From NCBI RefSeq assembly GCF_000787575.1, contig NW_012236523.1:621854-685853 (forward strand): a DNA stretch of 64,000 nt, in the 5' to 3' direction. The notes under the pieces were generated by a model. The model ran no database searches and had not been told where the DNA came from. It worked only from the letters and a program-made list of their open reading frames with translations. Made by a program: the position numbers and the translations under genes. This document shows, piece by piece, positions 11,557 to 26,500 of this stretch (its first letter is position 1; every line of letters starts with the position of its first letter). The stretch is from Acytostelium subglobosum LB1 (taxonomy: Eukaryota; Evosea; Eumycetozoa; Acytosteliales; Acytosteliaceae).

Positions 11557-14500
11557 TTATTCAGTTAACATACTCTTGAGGAAAGCAACGATCGTTGGGT
11601 GAATACCTAGTTCTTCTAGTTCTTTGTCTTTGAACCTCCTGAGTGATACAATGGTCTTGATATCTTCATCCAAGAATAAATTGATAAGCACATCTGGAGT
11701 GATTGGATTGAGGCCAATTGATCTTATCCATTGATCCAATGTGAGGTCAGATCTGGCCCTAATGTTTCTAATGTCCACAATGAATTTGGGTGGGTCTTGA
11801 TTGAGAAGCTTCAGTTTGGCGATCAAGTCTTTTCTGGAGCCAATTGAATGCTTCTTCTGAGATTTCTTCAATATCTCATCCAAAGTGGAGTCAGGAAGTG
11901 ATAGGGCAATGGAGAAGGTGTCAATACACTGATCTCGGAGCGACTCGATGAGCTTCTCTCTGGATTCCTTAGGGATCTCATTCGGAGACTCCAATATCCA
12001 TTGAAAGAATGAATCATTGGTACTGTCTCCAATGACCACATTGGGCATGATAATGGTGTGAGTTGTTGTCGTGTTTGATGTAGTTGTCGTTGTTGTTGTC
12101 GTGGATTGTTGTGTTTGCGTGGTAGTGGTCTGTGGGCCACTGTCTGGTTGGTTCGAAAGGTCGGGTGTCGTCGGTACCACTGGAGGTGGAGATGGTGGCG
12201 TTTGGGTTGTATCCGAAATGTCAGGAGCATTTGGATCTTGGATGTGATCATCCTTGACAAGTATAAAGAGGATGCCATTCGTCTCTATGATATCTTTTAC
12301 ATCCACCTTGTTGAGTTTGGATATCTCAGATGAGGTACATCTTAAGAATATGTCATCCTCTTGTTGTTGTTTGATGTGTATTGAGTATGTTCCCTGAGTA
12401 TCTGTGGATCCAATTGTGTCCTCGTGGCACTGTTTGGATTAAGAAATTGGATGAGTGAGTGAAAGAGGTGATTTGACTTCCTCAGCAACTTACCAACACA
12501 GAGTGTAATGAATAGTATGTTTTGGCAATGGGTTGCTGCACATTCTGACCAAAGTAGTGAGTGAGCTCCAATTGTCGATTGTCAACCACTAGCTTGTTGT
12601 AACACTTCTTTTCATCATTGCCTATGTCCCTGGCAATATCAATGAGAATGTACTGTGGCACTGCCGTCAAGATAGTGGATGGGGGCTGAATATTTCCACA
12701 AGCACACCTGGAGCATGTAACCAAATAGGAGGAGTATGTTAACATTATTCGGAGTGATGGGCAATAGTAATTGTTTGGATGTGTACTTACCTGCTTCTCT
12801 TTGTCTCCTTTTTGTCACTGACTATCAATTTCCCAAGTACATCGATGAGACTATCAGACATGGATAGTGATGCGGCATCCTGGAAAAAGTAGAAGCAATC
12901 AGGTGTTGGGTTTGGCGATGATTTCTTGCACTTTAGACATATGTTCTCGAGTAGTCCGTTGACAAGTCCGCAGGGCGCAGCTTCATATGGCAATGTGCTG
13001 AGCATGTGGACCAAATGGCTACCAGGTGAGACATAGTGTTGCTCTTGTAGGTTTGGCGGTTGTGTTGCTTTGAAGAAATCCACAACACTAACAGAATGAA
13101 GTTTGTTCTTCTTGGAGCTCTCAATCAAACATCTGAATACGTTGCATGAAAGGGTGGTACTTCCATTGGCGATGTCATCTGATTGTGGTATGAATCGAAG
13201 CCACTCTACAAGGCAGTGGAAGTACGGGCACTTATCCAACGGTTTGAAAGTCTTGACCAATTTCTCATTGACCTCATCCAATGGCTCTTCATCATCACCA
13301 TTATCCTCGTGGACAGTATCGTCATCACCATCTTGATCCTGTTTGGCATCACCTGTCTCATCTGGGTAGTCATGGTTCTCCTCCCCCGCCTCCTCCTCAT
13401 CGGCAGGCAGTGGTTTGTCATCCTCATCATTGTTGATACTGTCATATTCTTTCCATTTCTCTGTTGATGTGGTATAGCTCTTGATCGTCAGGTTGGACAA
13501 GACACCGTGGATGGTTCTCATGAACATTGGGAAGTAGGTCAGAGGAATGATGATCGATGGCATTGTGGCTCTAGGGACATTGGACATTGACTTGAAGTCT
13601 TTGTAGGATGATGAAGGCGAAGGAGGCAGGCCCTTCAATACATCCTCGAGATGAGTGATAAGTTTATCGTCAATCCTGGCCGTGCGAATCAGATCGAGGC
13701 TGGCCTGGGACGAAAGAACTTTGATTATCTCTTTGAGGTAGGTGGACAGGGCTTTGATGTGTTCAGGGTCGGTGAACTCCTTCTGGAGTGTAATGCCAAG
13801 CCTCTTGAAGTGATTGATAACCAACTGATCTGGGATCTGGGGCTCATTGATGATGTTTGGATATATATGTCCGTATGAGAGGTACACCTCGATGAACAAC
13901 ATGGTCGTGCTCCTCAAGCTTGTGGCGGGTATATTCTCGAGTAGGGTGGCCACACCTGGAGGCAGCATGCTACAAGGCAGTCCAACGAGGTTGGACACTT
14001 GTCCCAACATGTTGTTCTTGACATCCAACTCGATGTTGCTGTGATGGATTCTGAAGATCAGAGATGAGAAGTGCCAACAAATGGAGTCTAGTGCCTCTGC
14101 GTGTAGCTCTGAACAAACGTTGGTGAACTCAACATGGGTTGCCAGTGATGTGTTGAACACCTGGGCATCGAGGCACTCTTGGGACAATATCAATGCTTTG
14201 ATCGACTGGGGTATCGTCTGCTCGATGGCAGCCGCTGCTGCTGGGTCTTGTGGAGTGGCTGGCGGAGGNGGGATGAGGAAGGGGAATGGCTGTTTGAACC
14301 TGGCAAACTGTTTGATTTTGGGGCTTGGTCGTAGCTTGCCGGAGACATACTGAAGGATCAGTTTGTTCTCGATCACCGTGAGGTTTGGCTTGAAGTCGAT
14401 CTTCTTTGATGTTTGGTACTGGGACATGGCATCAATAAGGAACTTTTGGAAGTGAGGGACATCGCAGTTTGATCCAACAAACATTCCATTGTCTCCGATC

Positions 14501-17500
14501 TCAAAGGTGATGTTGCCAATGTCGTCTGTGAGGTCTCCACCACTCACGATCGACTTGAACATTGGCCTTTTCTGAACGCTGGGCGCGTCATCTCTGTGTT
14601 TGATTGTCACCATCTGGACATCGTTGAGCCACGTCTCAATTAGTGACACGAACACACCGTTGGCTTTGCCCTGTTTGGTAAAGAGCAACAAGGACAGTGA
14701 TGTATCTTTGTCAATCTTTTGAGGACAGCCGAGTACACGTTCCTTGAACTCCTTGGGTATCTGTTCGTACGCGGTGACGGCATTCTCCCATGCTCGACTG
14801 ACAACCGATCTCGCCTCGAACTGATCGGGGCTGTCAAGCAACTCAAAGACGGAGCCGATTGTTCTGTTGTGGTACTCGGCTGGCAGATGGCCCTCAAAGG
14901 ACTTGTAGAAGATCTGGAGGAAGGTGATCAAGTTGACAAAGTGGAAAGATATGCATATCTTTGGAATGTGCACATTGAAGAACTTGAGCAGTGTGTTACT
15001 GGCGCTGTCCGAGACAATGTGGCGAATGATTGAGTGATCGAAGAAGACACTGCTAAAGTGTTCCTCAGATTGCAATCTAACGTCAATGATGTTCTTGAAG
15101 CGACTTGAGCTCTGGATTGAGTGCTCCATGCGCGTGTTCCTGATGGAGGGGTAGGCCTGTCGCACATTGTGACATAGCGACAGCAGATATGGCTCATACG
15201 TGTTGAGGTCCGCTTGTGTCATGGTCGATAGATTGAGTGCCTTGTTGTTGGAGTAGCCATCACTCCAGACAGAAATCAATATCTCATTGATCATGTGAGC
15301 TGCTTTAGAGACGTCGCGTTGTATCTGGTTGTGATTGAGGAGTATGGAAAAGCAGTCTGATGCGCGCTGCAATACGTAGTCCTGATAGTCATTCAACGAC
15401 TTGCTTGTGATGTCAATGTCAAAGATCCTGGGCTGTGGCTTCGAGAGGGTAAACTTCTCTTGGTCGTTGGGAAATGCCGTGGCGGTGGCAGCTGTCCATG
15501 TAAATGCGGACCATACGGTGAAGGAGACGACCCTCCTATCGAAAACATTCTCCATGTTGGCAGTGGTGGAAGTCTGTGCGTCATTGGCTTTGACTTGCTG
15601 TGGGATCGCACCTACTAGACGATCGGTACCAGCCGAGAACAAATTGTTCATGCCCTTCTTTTCGATGATTGTCTTGTTTGTGAGATGATGGATATAGGAG
15701 GTAGAGGACGAGCCAATGGAGACTGCCACTGTGTTGACAAGTAGTTGTGCTAGGATGGTGTCAGCAACAGACTTGTTTGGGTTGTTGATCAATATCTTGT
15801 CAAAGAGTAGAGTGGGCGTGTGATTGTTGGGAAGATTGATCAGGCGGAGGAACAGCGTCAGGTATGGTTGGAGGCCGAGATTGTTTGATATCGTCTGGTC
15901 TTTGATCACTTTGTGGACAGTGTCGGTCTTGGTCCCTTGTTGATACAGCTGGTAGGTGATCAAGAATAGGGACATACGAAGAAAACCTTTGGTCTTGGCA
16001 TCATTGTGCTTGTTTGTGAGTCCAGTCACTTCGCCCAATGACTCTGAAAAAATGGCGTCCTTGAGTATCTTGAAGAGTTTACCGTCCTCAGAAGTTGGAT
16101 GGATCATGAAGGGGAATAGACTGGGGCTGAGCAGTGGGATGTGGAGATGCACTAGTCCAAGTAAGTCAAGCAGCTCCCTGAACCTGAGTAGGCTGGACAG
16201 AGTGATCGGTGATGCGATCCTTGTGAGCAAGTAGACATGGTTCTTGCGCGCATTGAGTTGCATGGACGGTGTCGAAGCGGTGTCCAACTTGAAGATGTGG
16301 TTCTTGAAGACTTGTGAGAACGTATCATTATTGGTGAGGAAGGTTCGTGTGGCCACAACATTGTTGTCAGAGTTGATCTGGTCGACCAGCTTGTCAATCA
16401 AATATGTGGCGTGGGTGGCATGGAGGATCATGGAGATGATGGTCGCTTCCCCCTTCAACACCTCCTCATTCAACCGCTTGTACTCAAGGGTGAGACTGTG
16501 CATGTTGGACTTGTCCGACCTTCTCAATACCTCCAGTTGTACGTGATAGAACACATCGACCAACCGAGGATTGCGATCGCGGAGCGCATCAACCGATAGT
16601 AGTTGAAGAAGATCTGGTGTGACAGTCAAGTGATCAATGCATGGATTGGTCATTGAGGTGATGGACACCAGTTTGAAGTACGAGATGGCATCATCAAACG
16701 ACGGGTTCCTGTCGAAGCATTGCTTGAATACGTTGGCGTACCAACCAAAGGGGATATGATCCATGAATGGGAAGGAGAGTAACGGGTCTCGATTGCACAT
16801 CCTGAAGAGGTTGGCGAGGTTATCTTTGGACTTGTGCACAAATGGTACGATGATGTCCATGAAGCAGTGGGCGCTGATGAGTGGCAGCTTCGCTTGTGCC
16901 AAAGCATCATTGAGATCATTGAGCTTGGTAGCATATGTGGCAACGACGGTCGTGATATCAAAGGTTGCAGCTCCTACTGCATGATAGACACAGCCCAGCA
17001 TCTTCTCCATTGTTTGTTTGTTGTCCTCTGTGGAAATGATGTGTACACAGATGTTGTACATGGCGTAGATGTAGAAGAGCATCGACAAGACATCATTGGG
17101 CTGCTTGGGTATGATATGATCGATGGGCACACGATTAAGGATGTCTCGTATCACAGTGCACCAGTTGGTCGTGATGTCCAGTAGCTTAGTGGCTTGAGAG
17201 CTATCAACCCTGGTAATGTGATCGTACAGGATGGTGATCGAGAATTTGGCAATCTTCTGTCTGGCATCCCAAAGCTCCTTGTCGTTGAACATCTCATCGT
17301 TGAGGCATTTCCTCAGCTCAGATGTGATGTCCTTCAGTCGGACAAGGGGACGCACCATGTTCTTGAGGAAGTTGATGGTGTTGATGTGGTAGTGCTGGCA
17401 GATGTGTAGATCACGTATATTCTCAATCTGTTGATGGAAGACCTTTTGGATTACCAAGTACATCCAGTGAGTGTTGTCCTTGTCGACACCGCTGGCCTTG

Positions 17501-20500
17501 AGTGTGCGAAGGATGAAGTCATGTCTGTAGCTGATGAACAGGTCTGGGTTGGAGTTGATGTGATCGACCACACGATGGATGGGGTGGGTCATCAAGGCTT
17601 CCCTGAACCTATCGCGGACATCTTTTGGATGTTTGGCGCGCGTCTTTTCAAAGAGGATACAGATAGTCTCTGATATCGAGTCGTAGAGTGGCATCTTGCT
17701 GACGCCAATGTCTGGACGAGGCTGGATTGTTACTGGCTCGAATCGCTCAATGCCCAGCGACAACTTGGGTATCTTGACACTCATGATGTAGTTGCCAACG
17801 AGCCTTTCATTCAAATCTTCAGGGCCCTCCTCTGGGGAAGTCCTGATCTTGGCAATCTGTTCAAGTGCTCCATAGTTGGAGAGCATTTGGACAATCTTGG
17901 CCACAACTGGGTAGAAGTAGGAGGTCATGGCGTTGTTGATAGAGTCGAGGAAGGAGTACACAAGCTTGCCCGAGAGTATGAGGTCTGCAATGTTGGTGAC
18001 GATGTATTTGAAAAGGTCCCTCTGCTTCCACTTCTCTGTGAACTTGCCCACAGTCTCCTTGTACCACATGGGATGGTTGTTGAATATTGCTATCAATGAT
18101 GCAGGGGTGAGTTCGCCATTGGAGGCTTCCATCTTGGCGGTGGCGGCCACATTGCCCAGGTGCAAGATGAACACCTCTTTGAGCGAGTCTGTGATGGAGA
18201 GGGGGTCGAGTGAAGCTGAGATACCATAGGCATTGGCGATCCATTGTCTAATATCTGTGTCGAGCTTTGTGGAGTGCTGCTGGTTGGCATCCACCTTGAC
18301 GCCGAGCGAGTCCACGTACATGAACTCCATGCCATTGAGGAAGATCGAGTTGAGCTTGGTCTGGTTGGACAGAGAGAACTCGGGCGGGTAGTGGCAGATG
18401 ATGATGAACATCTTTGATGTGTCCAACGTGCCAAACTGTTCAATGATGTAGTTGATCTGATGTTGACTCACTGTGGACATGTCCGCGATGACAAGACACA
18501 CTTGAGATTGAGGTGAGTCCTTGAACTCCTTGACATCTTTTTCGCACTCTGCGGTGGATTTGAACGAGCCCAGCTGGAGGACAGCCATCGAGTTGTCATT
18601 GTTATTGTTGTCGTCCAACATCTCTCTCATGATGAACTTATTGAACTTGTCATTGGTTCCATGCATGCGATGCAGAGCCATTGATGTTCTTGTGAAGAAC
18701 ACCCACTTGTTAGTCACTGTCTGCCTGAGAACGTACTTCATGCTGTAGAGGTGCTTGAGGAAGCGCATCAGGTTGAAGTGCTCTTGGCGCAGGAGGTACT
18801 CTTCAATGTAGGATCGAGGGAGACTCTTGCACCTGAAGACACTCTCTGGTCGTGCGATCTGGAGCAACTTCCAGTTGAGCACACAGTAGTCGGTTGGCCT
18901 GTTTGTTGCTTCCAACCTGTCCAGCGATATCCTCTGAGGTATGATTGATGCTCCGCCCTCTTTGATCGTGGAGTACACCAGTGATGAGATGGTCTCTTTG
19001 GACGAGAAACCTGCCAAGAGTGACTCGTTGCTCGCCTCCTTGTGGAATGTGTCGGCAAAGATCTGAGCGGACCGTGTCAAGTGATTGAGTGTCTCTCGAT
19101 ATTGCTTAAGGTTGGGCTCGGTGTCCATCTTGTAGTTGATCAGGTTGTCAATGGACAGATAGTACTTCTCGAATCGATTGAGCCATGGAAGCTGCGTCTG
19201 GCTGATCTTGGAGAGAGGCAGATGGACGATGATCTTGAACTCTGGATGCACATTACAATAGATTGAGTGAATGCCAAACGAGACGTTGGCCATGAAGTTG
19301 ATCTTCCCATCCTCTGGGGATTGCAACGAAGTGAAGTATCGATTAAACACATCGTAGAAGCATGCATCAATCATACCCGTGTTGACCAACACCACCGTGC
19401 CGCCTGACCTCATCATGTTCTTGATCTGTGCCACGACGTTGACCAGTGCCTCTGTCAAGGTGTCCAGGTCGAAGCCTCCGACCCTGATCACCGTGTGCTT
19501 GATGTTCAACTCCTTGAGGATCATCAGAGAGGACTCATTCTCGGTGGGGTCGACGAGCAGTATGTACCTGAATGGGAAGACGTTGGGGTCCTCATGTGGA
19601 TTGAGCTTCTCAAGAAGCGACTCCTTGATGCGCTTGATTGTGTTGTCCTGGTTCAAGACCTCTCTGATGGCTATCTGATTGTCAACGCTGAACTTTGTGA
19701 GGCCCTTGATGGTGCTGAGATAATTGATGAACACAGATGCGAGCTCGGTGAACTTTGCTGGAGGGATGCCTCCATAGTTCCTCTCGAGTGAGTCAAGCAG
19801 AATAGCTGGGGTAAGATGGAAGCTGGCTGACATGCCTCGATCCAAATGTCTGAGGAAGTAAACAAAGTCACGCTGTTGATACAACTTGTCCTTTATGCTG
19901 GTGGAGTAGTTGTTGACCTTATTGTACGCTCGGCACAGAGCCTCACAGATTGGGATCCTGAACTCTGGCGTTCTGTTCAGTCTGCTCAGACATCCAATGG
20001 CTAGTGTCTTCTCGTCCTCCTTTGAGATGGTTGGAGGGTGAACGAGCATCAACATTCTGTTGGTCTTGGCGGCGTCCAGAATCGTATTGGAGAGTACGAC
20101 CACAGAGATGTCCACGTGGTTGTTGTCCATCTTCTTGGACAGCTTATCGAGGTAGTCGTGCATCACCTTCATGGGAGACATCTGGTTGTTGACAAACAGA
20201 CTGGCCTCGTCAATGAAGGCCACGCACTTGTTCTTGCTCTTGGTCACCTTGTGGCTCTGTTGTCGATTGAGTGTGCGATCAAACAAAGACTTGATCTCAC
20301 TGTCAGTGGTGTGTTGTGTGCCTTGATATCTGAAAGGGTCCACATTGGGCATGATTTGCCAAGGTGTCTTTGATCTGGGAATGCCGTCCCTGGACTTTGA
20401 GATGGGCTCCTGCTTGTCCTGGTTCATGTTGTTGATGACAATGCCAAAGCTGAGTGTCTTGGAGCAGCCTGGAGGGCCAACAATGAACATGGGCATCTTG

Positions 20501-23500
20501 CAGTTAATGGCGACTGTGATGCAGAAGATATTGAGCTTCAGTGACTCGGTGGGAGCGATGCCCTTGGGCACATCCATCGTGTCGAACCTGCAGAAGCTGT
20601 TGACGATGTTATCGAATAGGTCTTTGAAGGTCCTGTACTGCGTCCTCAAGTCTGCATATGCATCTTGTTGGTACTGTTTGTTCAGTTGTGCCAACATCTT
20701 CTCTCTGGGCTCGCCTGGGGCACACCTGATGTAGTAGGTGAGTGCAATCGAGGTGATGATCGCCAGCAAGTGGTGCTGAGTCTTGTTCGTATCGATGTCA
20801 TTGAACGTGCATGCCAGGATGCTCTTGCCAACCTTCTTCTTGTAGAAGAACTGGTAGAGGTCGATCGCGCGCATGATGTCACGAATGGACACGTGGGTCT
20901 TGGACTGGTGGACCTCCCTCAGCGCGTTCTGTCCCTTGATAATGAACTCCTTGAGGGCAGAGTAGCCAACTTCCTTGGGACATATATCGTCGCGCTGCCT
21001 GAAGAATTGGTTGAGGAATGGTTCCTCCTGATGTGGCTCGAACCTGCCATAGTTGAGCTTGAGTTGCTCCATTGAGGGTGGTGTTTGTCTCACAACGAAC
21101 GACAGATTGTTTGTCTGGCTGGAGCCAGAGTAGTCGATCTCGTGTGGCGACTTATCTCTCTGGACAGGGTTCATGGCGCCAACCCAGAAGATGTTGTTGG
21201 GGATGGCTGTATCGCCATCCAGTGTGCCGTCAATGAATATCTCATTGATCAGGGCCAGTGTGTCACTGGGACATGTGTTAAACTCGTCGATGAACACAAC
21301 CATTTTGAAGCCGCCCTCCAGCTTGCTGAGCTCGTTGGCCATGGTAATGAACTTGTTCACGATCATCTTGAACTCCTTGGCGGTGTACTTCTCATGCATG
21401 ACGATGCGATGGAAAAGGTTCTTGAACTTGACTGAGCTAATCCTCTGGACCGCATCGATCAGTGTGTCCTTACTATTGATCTTTGGCTCTCTGTTGTAGA
21501 TCCCTTTCAGCATATCGTCACTAGAGACATCGATCAGATGACACGTCTTCAAGATGCCATATATCAAGTCTTGGAACCTCTTGAAGAGCATGGCCTTGAA
21601 CAGCTCGTTGGTCTTGGGTGATAGTGGATCCGCCTTTGGCTGTACAACCGGTGTGGCTGTGGCTGCCGCTGTTGTCTTGGCTTCAGGTGCTGCAGCTGGT
21701 GGTGGAGCTACCTGCTCATATTCGTAGAGCTGGGTGAGTGCAGAGATGAGGTCGCTTGGTAAGGTGCTTGGAAGATGTCGAACAGGCTGGCCATTCATTC
21801 CATTGATACCCTTGAGGACAAAGGCTGGATTCCTTTTGATGATATCATTGACCTCCTCCTTCAGGAGGTAGAGAATGCTTGGCAGATCGTTGTTGGCCGC
21901 ATTGATCATCAGTGAGTAGAAGAGAAGGATGAAAGTCTTGCCAACGCCAGTGTCTCCAGTGAGTACGAGCGATCGCTGATTCTTGACTTTGTTGTGCAGC
22001 GTCATCAGTCTGAGTGCGAACTCGGGCGTCAACACATATTGGAACTGGTGGCAGAGGTCACTGACGATGTGATTACGACTGCGAATGCCAAAGAAGTTGG
22101 CAATCATGCCCTGGAAGTCCTCAGGGTTCTTGAGAGCCTTGGGAAGAGTCTTGAGTGCCTCAATATCCTTGAGAAGTGGAGTCAATGAGAAGTCGACATA
22201 GTCTATTAACACTAACTGTCTCACTCGATTGTCAACGGCGTCGTTCCAACTTGATGTCGATGTGAGCATTGTCGGGTTCATCCAGAGGTCACTGACTGAG
22301 GACAGGATTGGGTCGGACAGCTTGACTGACTCCAGGATGAACAGCTCAAACACTCTGAGTGGTGGCACCAACTCATGGTTGTTTGTTTGGGATGTGATAT
22401 CAACGTAATGAATATGGTAGTGGCGAAGGAACTCCAGTCGCTCCGACAACAACTTGATGAAGTTGTTGCGTTGTAGCAAATAACGGTTGTCGTCGAGGTA
22501 GAGTGGCTGATAGCGAGCGTCATGATTGTTGTTGTTTTGGTCCACATTATTGAACTTGGCGATCACAGACTTGATAAAGCCAATGAACTTAGACAAAGTG
22601 ATTCCATCTCCATCAGACAACAATGGTAGTTCGTCGCCATTGTAGGTCATGAATGAAAAACATTGACGCTCTGTGTCTGTGATGACCCATTCCGTTTGTA
22701 GATAGTCATCGCATCGGTGGGCCAGCTTGGTAATCAGTGGTATGTTGTCCATGAGATATGTCTCAGTGATTGGTGTCGGCAATGAGAGGGGCATGCCATC
22801 GTCTTGGTCATCGGCGCCTGGCAGTTCAGCAATCGGCGAACCAACTTCAATGTAGATGTGCAGCTGCAACTTGTTTGAGATGTGCACTATCTCACCAACA
22901 CGCTGTCCAAAAACGTAGCCACAGGTGATCAGTGGGTAGATGAACTGGTTGAAGCTATCAAAGTCACAGTTGGGTGAGATGGAAAAGTGCACCAGGACGC
23001 TCTCCATCTTTTGTGCCTTGTTCAGGCCACGCAGCCTCTCGATCAACAGCTTGGCATCAAAGTTGGAACGAATGTGAACTTTGATTACGTGATTGACAGC
23101 TTTGCCGCGCGCCTTGATGTAGAATGTCTTGCCAGTGCCGCTCGGTCCACTGACCAAGTTTAGTGATTTGATGCAGCTCTGTGACTTTTGATCAGTCCAC
23201 TGTTTGATGAGCCGACTCCAATCGTTGGAGAATGTCTCGTTGTAGCGAGGCAGGAAGGACAGGAGGTCGGTGCTCGTGCTGGAGTCGATTGCCATGATGT
23301 AGAGCATGGCTACCTTGTCATTGTTGTAGTGATTCGACAGCCATTTGATGAGGTTGTCCTTTGCTCGCGGTACACCAACCAGGAAGAATCGATGACCCTT
23401 CATATTCTCCATGATTCTGGCAAAGTATTCAAAGTCGTTGGCAAAGGTGATCGAGTGGAAGATCTGAGCGGGGTGGGGCATGCGTCCCTTGTTCAGCTGG

Positions 23501-26500
23501 AGCATTGCGTTGTGCATGTTGTGCTTGGAGTCCAGGTGTACAATCTTGGTTCCGCTCTCACCGATGTTGAGAACCTCTTGAATTGGAAGCCCGGCCATTA
23601 GCTCTGTGAGGAACGGCCAGATGTCTTTGATGACGAGCAAGTGTGGCCTGGCCTTGAGCTGGTCGACAATTGTTGATAGCAATACATTGGACAAAGGGTA
23701 GCAGTACTTAATTGGTGGCCATATCAACTCGGCAAGCTCCACAATGTCGACGGGTCGGTTGGGAGTCCTTTTGACCAGCCTGGCAATTTCTGTGTAGAGC
23801 GACGAGAGTCCGTGTGCTTTCAACATCCATAGACGAGAGGGGAGAGTGCTAATCGAATCGTTCCATTCTTTAAGCTTGCCCTCGAGCTCTTTGCGAAACT
23901 CCTCAAGCCTACCGCGCTCGGTCTCTGAGAACTTGGTGGTGAGTTTGCCCACATGGTACTCTGGATGGTAGGCACGGTCCAGCTCGCAGTGTAGATTGTG
24001 TATATCGCGCAGCTTGTGGACAATATCGTAGAAGCAGTTGATCTGAGCCTGCTTCTTCTTCTCCTTCTCATCAGTCACCATCTGATCTGACTCACGGATC
24101 TTTAGGCCTTGAACAAAGTCGTCGACCTTCTCCTGAGGGTGCTCCATATTGTGGGACTTGACCGTCCAGCCCATGGCTCCGTCTTCGTAGCGCGAGCTCC
24201 TGGAGATGAACTCTGATCCACTGAGCATCTGTATGACCAACTGAAGTATGGACTCTGAGTTGGCACCAGTAATCATGTAGAGTGACTTGACCTCGGCCAG
24301 CTGCTTCACCACCATCTGGATCTTGCTGATTGAGATTGCCAACTCCTGGTAGTCAGATGGAAGTGACTGATTGATACTGGCGCACAACGAGGCGATGCTG
24401 GGCAGTGGTGATACAGTGGCCGTTTGATTGTTGATGTGCGCCTTGATGAATGGTCTGAGTACGTTGTACGAGTAGATAACATTGTTGACCAGCACTGAGT
24501 TGGCCCGGTCCGAGATGAGGTTGGCCGTGATGATCTCGGTGGTCTTGTTGAACTCCTTGATTGAGGCCAGGAACTGAATGAGATCCGGGTGGACATACTT
24601 GAAGAATGAAAGATGTGTGTGTGACAGGCCGCCAATCTTCTTGGTGATCTTCTCCATCTCCTCCTTGGATTGCTTGATCGTCAGTGAAGAGCGGGTCGCC
24701 TTCTCTAGCGGCGCCTTGATGCTCTGCTTCTCAGACTCATAGTCAGTCACTTTGAGATAATGCTGGTTGTTGTCCAACGCTGTGAACATGAACTCAATGT
24801 TTGAGATGAGTCCAAACAATGAGGTGGCCTGCATGATGAACAGATTGAGTGACTTCTCTTTGTTCTGGTATGGCTTGTTTGGATGGAGACATGAGAATCT
24901 GTATAGAGGATGGATGGTTAGTTAGTATGATTGATTGATGGACTAAGTCCAATCACTTCACGCGACTTACATTGCCTTCAACTCATTCTTGAAGTTGATG
25001 TCCTTGGTCTGGTTGATGATATCTTTGAAGATGCCGTTGTTGAGGGGGATTGAACTGTCCTCATTGATCAACTTCTCCATGAAGCTCTTGGCATTGCTGG
25101 CAATATCGTCAATGGACTTGTTGTCACCAATATGGTTGTCAAAGATGATGTTGAACAATCGGTTGTTCTCTGCCATCAAGAACTTGATGAAGAAATTAAT
25201 GGTGTCGTCCTTCCTCAATGTGTGGCCATCCAGTCCTTGGGTCTTCAAGATGTTGGCACGGATCTCTGCGATCTGATCGAGAGGTCGGTCCTGGTGTGAT
25301 TGAAGATTGGAGAAGGAGAACTTGTACACGAGGTAGTCCACCACCTTGTTCAATCTCATCAGCTCCTCGACCTCTTTGTTTAACTTGGTGGTGATCTCTT
25401 CGAAACTTGGTTGTGCAACCTTGCTGTCCAGCACCTTGAGAATGCTGCGAATCGCCTCATAGTCCTCCTTCTTGTGTTTACTTTTGTCCAAGTAGTCTCT
25501 GATCTCACAGCACCTCGCTTTCAGAGTGCTTGTGAACTGAACGAATGTGTATCATGTTTGAGTTAGTACTTGTGTAAACTGGAGGCCAATGTCGACAACA
25601 GCCTACATACCAAGGCGACCTGGCCAGTGTAGGTTGTGAAGTACTTGTACCATGACTGGCACTCTGGAAGTTGGGCAAATCGAACAAAGGAGCTGTGCAT
25701 GGAACATTCATTGGCTATGAGTTGCGACAGGTACTTGGTGTACAGCAGTATGAGGGGAAGTCCAACCACATGCTTCTTGGTGATGGTCTCAATCGTCTTG
25801 CTTGTGGGCGGATTGATGGAGACGTACTTCTCCACCATCATTACACACATGTCATGGTAGGACATGTGAGTGTTGTCCGAAAGCTTGTAGCCCTTGTCCA
25901 TCAGAGCCTTCTCTTCCTTGGAGATCTCATAGATCATTTTGAGTGTTGTCATCACCTTGGTCATTGGGACGGGCTCGAACTGATAAATAGGGCAATTGAG
26001 TGCAATGCGCAATCGCATTTCAAAGTCCAATCTTTCGCAACATTGGGTCTGCAGGTAAACGAAGTTGGGATTGGTCTTGCTGCCATTGAAGATAGTGATG
26101 AAGTGAGGAAGACACACATCACCCTTCATCTCAATGAATCCAGGGATGTTCTCCACCTTGAGATACCTGGAGAGGAATGGATGCAACTCTTGGTGTTGAC
26201 AGGCATCCAAAATGCTATTGAATCCCACTGTCGAGTTGCGATCATAGACGGCCTTATCAATACATTTCTCCATCCAGACACTCGAGCCATAGTCCAAAGA
26301 GTTACGATCGGCCATGAAGATATTTGGGTATTCGCCCATCATTCTAAAGAGTAGGCGTCCATACAAGAACTCTGAATGCAAGTACCTCTTCTTGATCATC
26401 AATATTATAACTCTGTATCTGAAGTAAATAACACTTGGTGGAAGATGCTCGACAGCTATAAGTGAAGTGAAGTGAGTGAACATGTTAGTTTGAGCAATAC

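Noticed and set aside
13100-24080. Many plus-strand ORFs opposite copy C
   Set aside because: All lie inside one long minus-strand coding exon with sensible domains; none has a recognisable motif.
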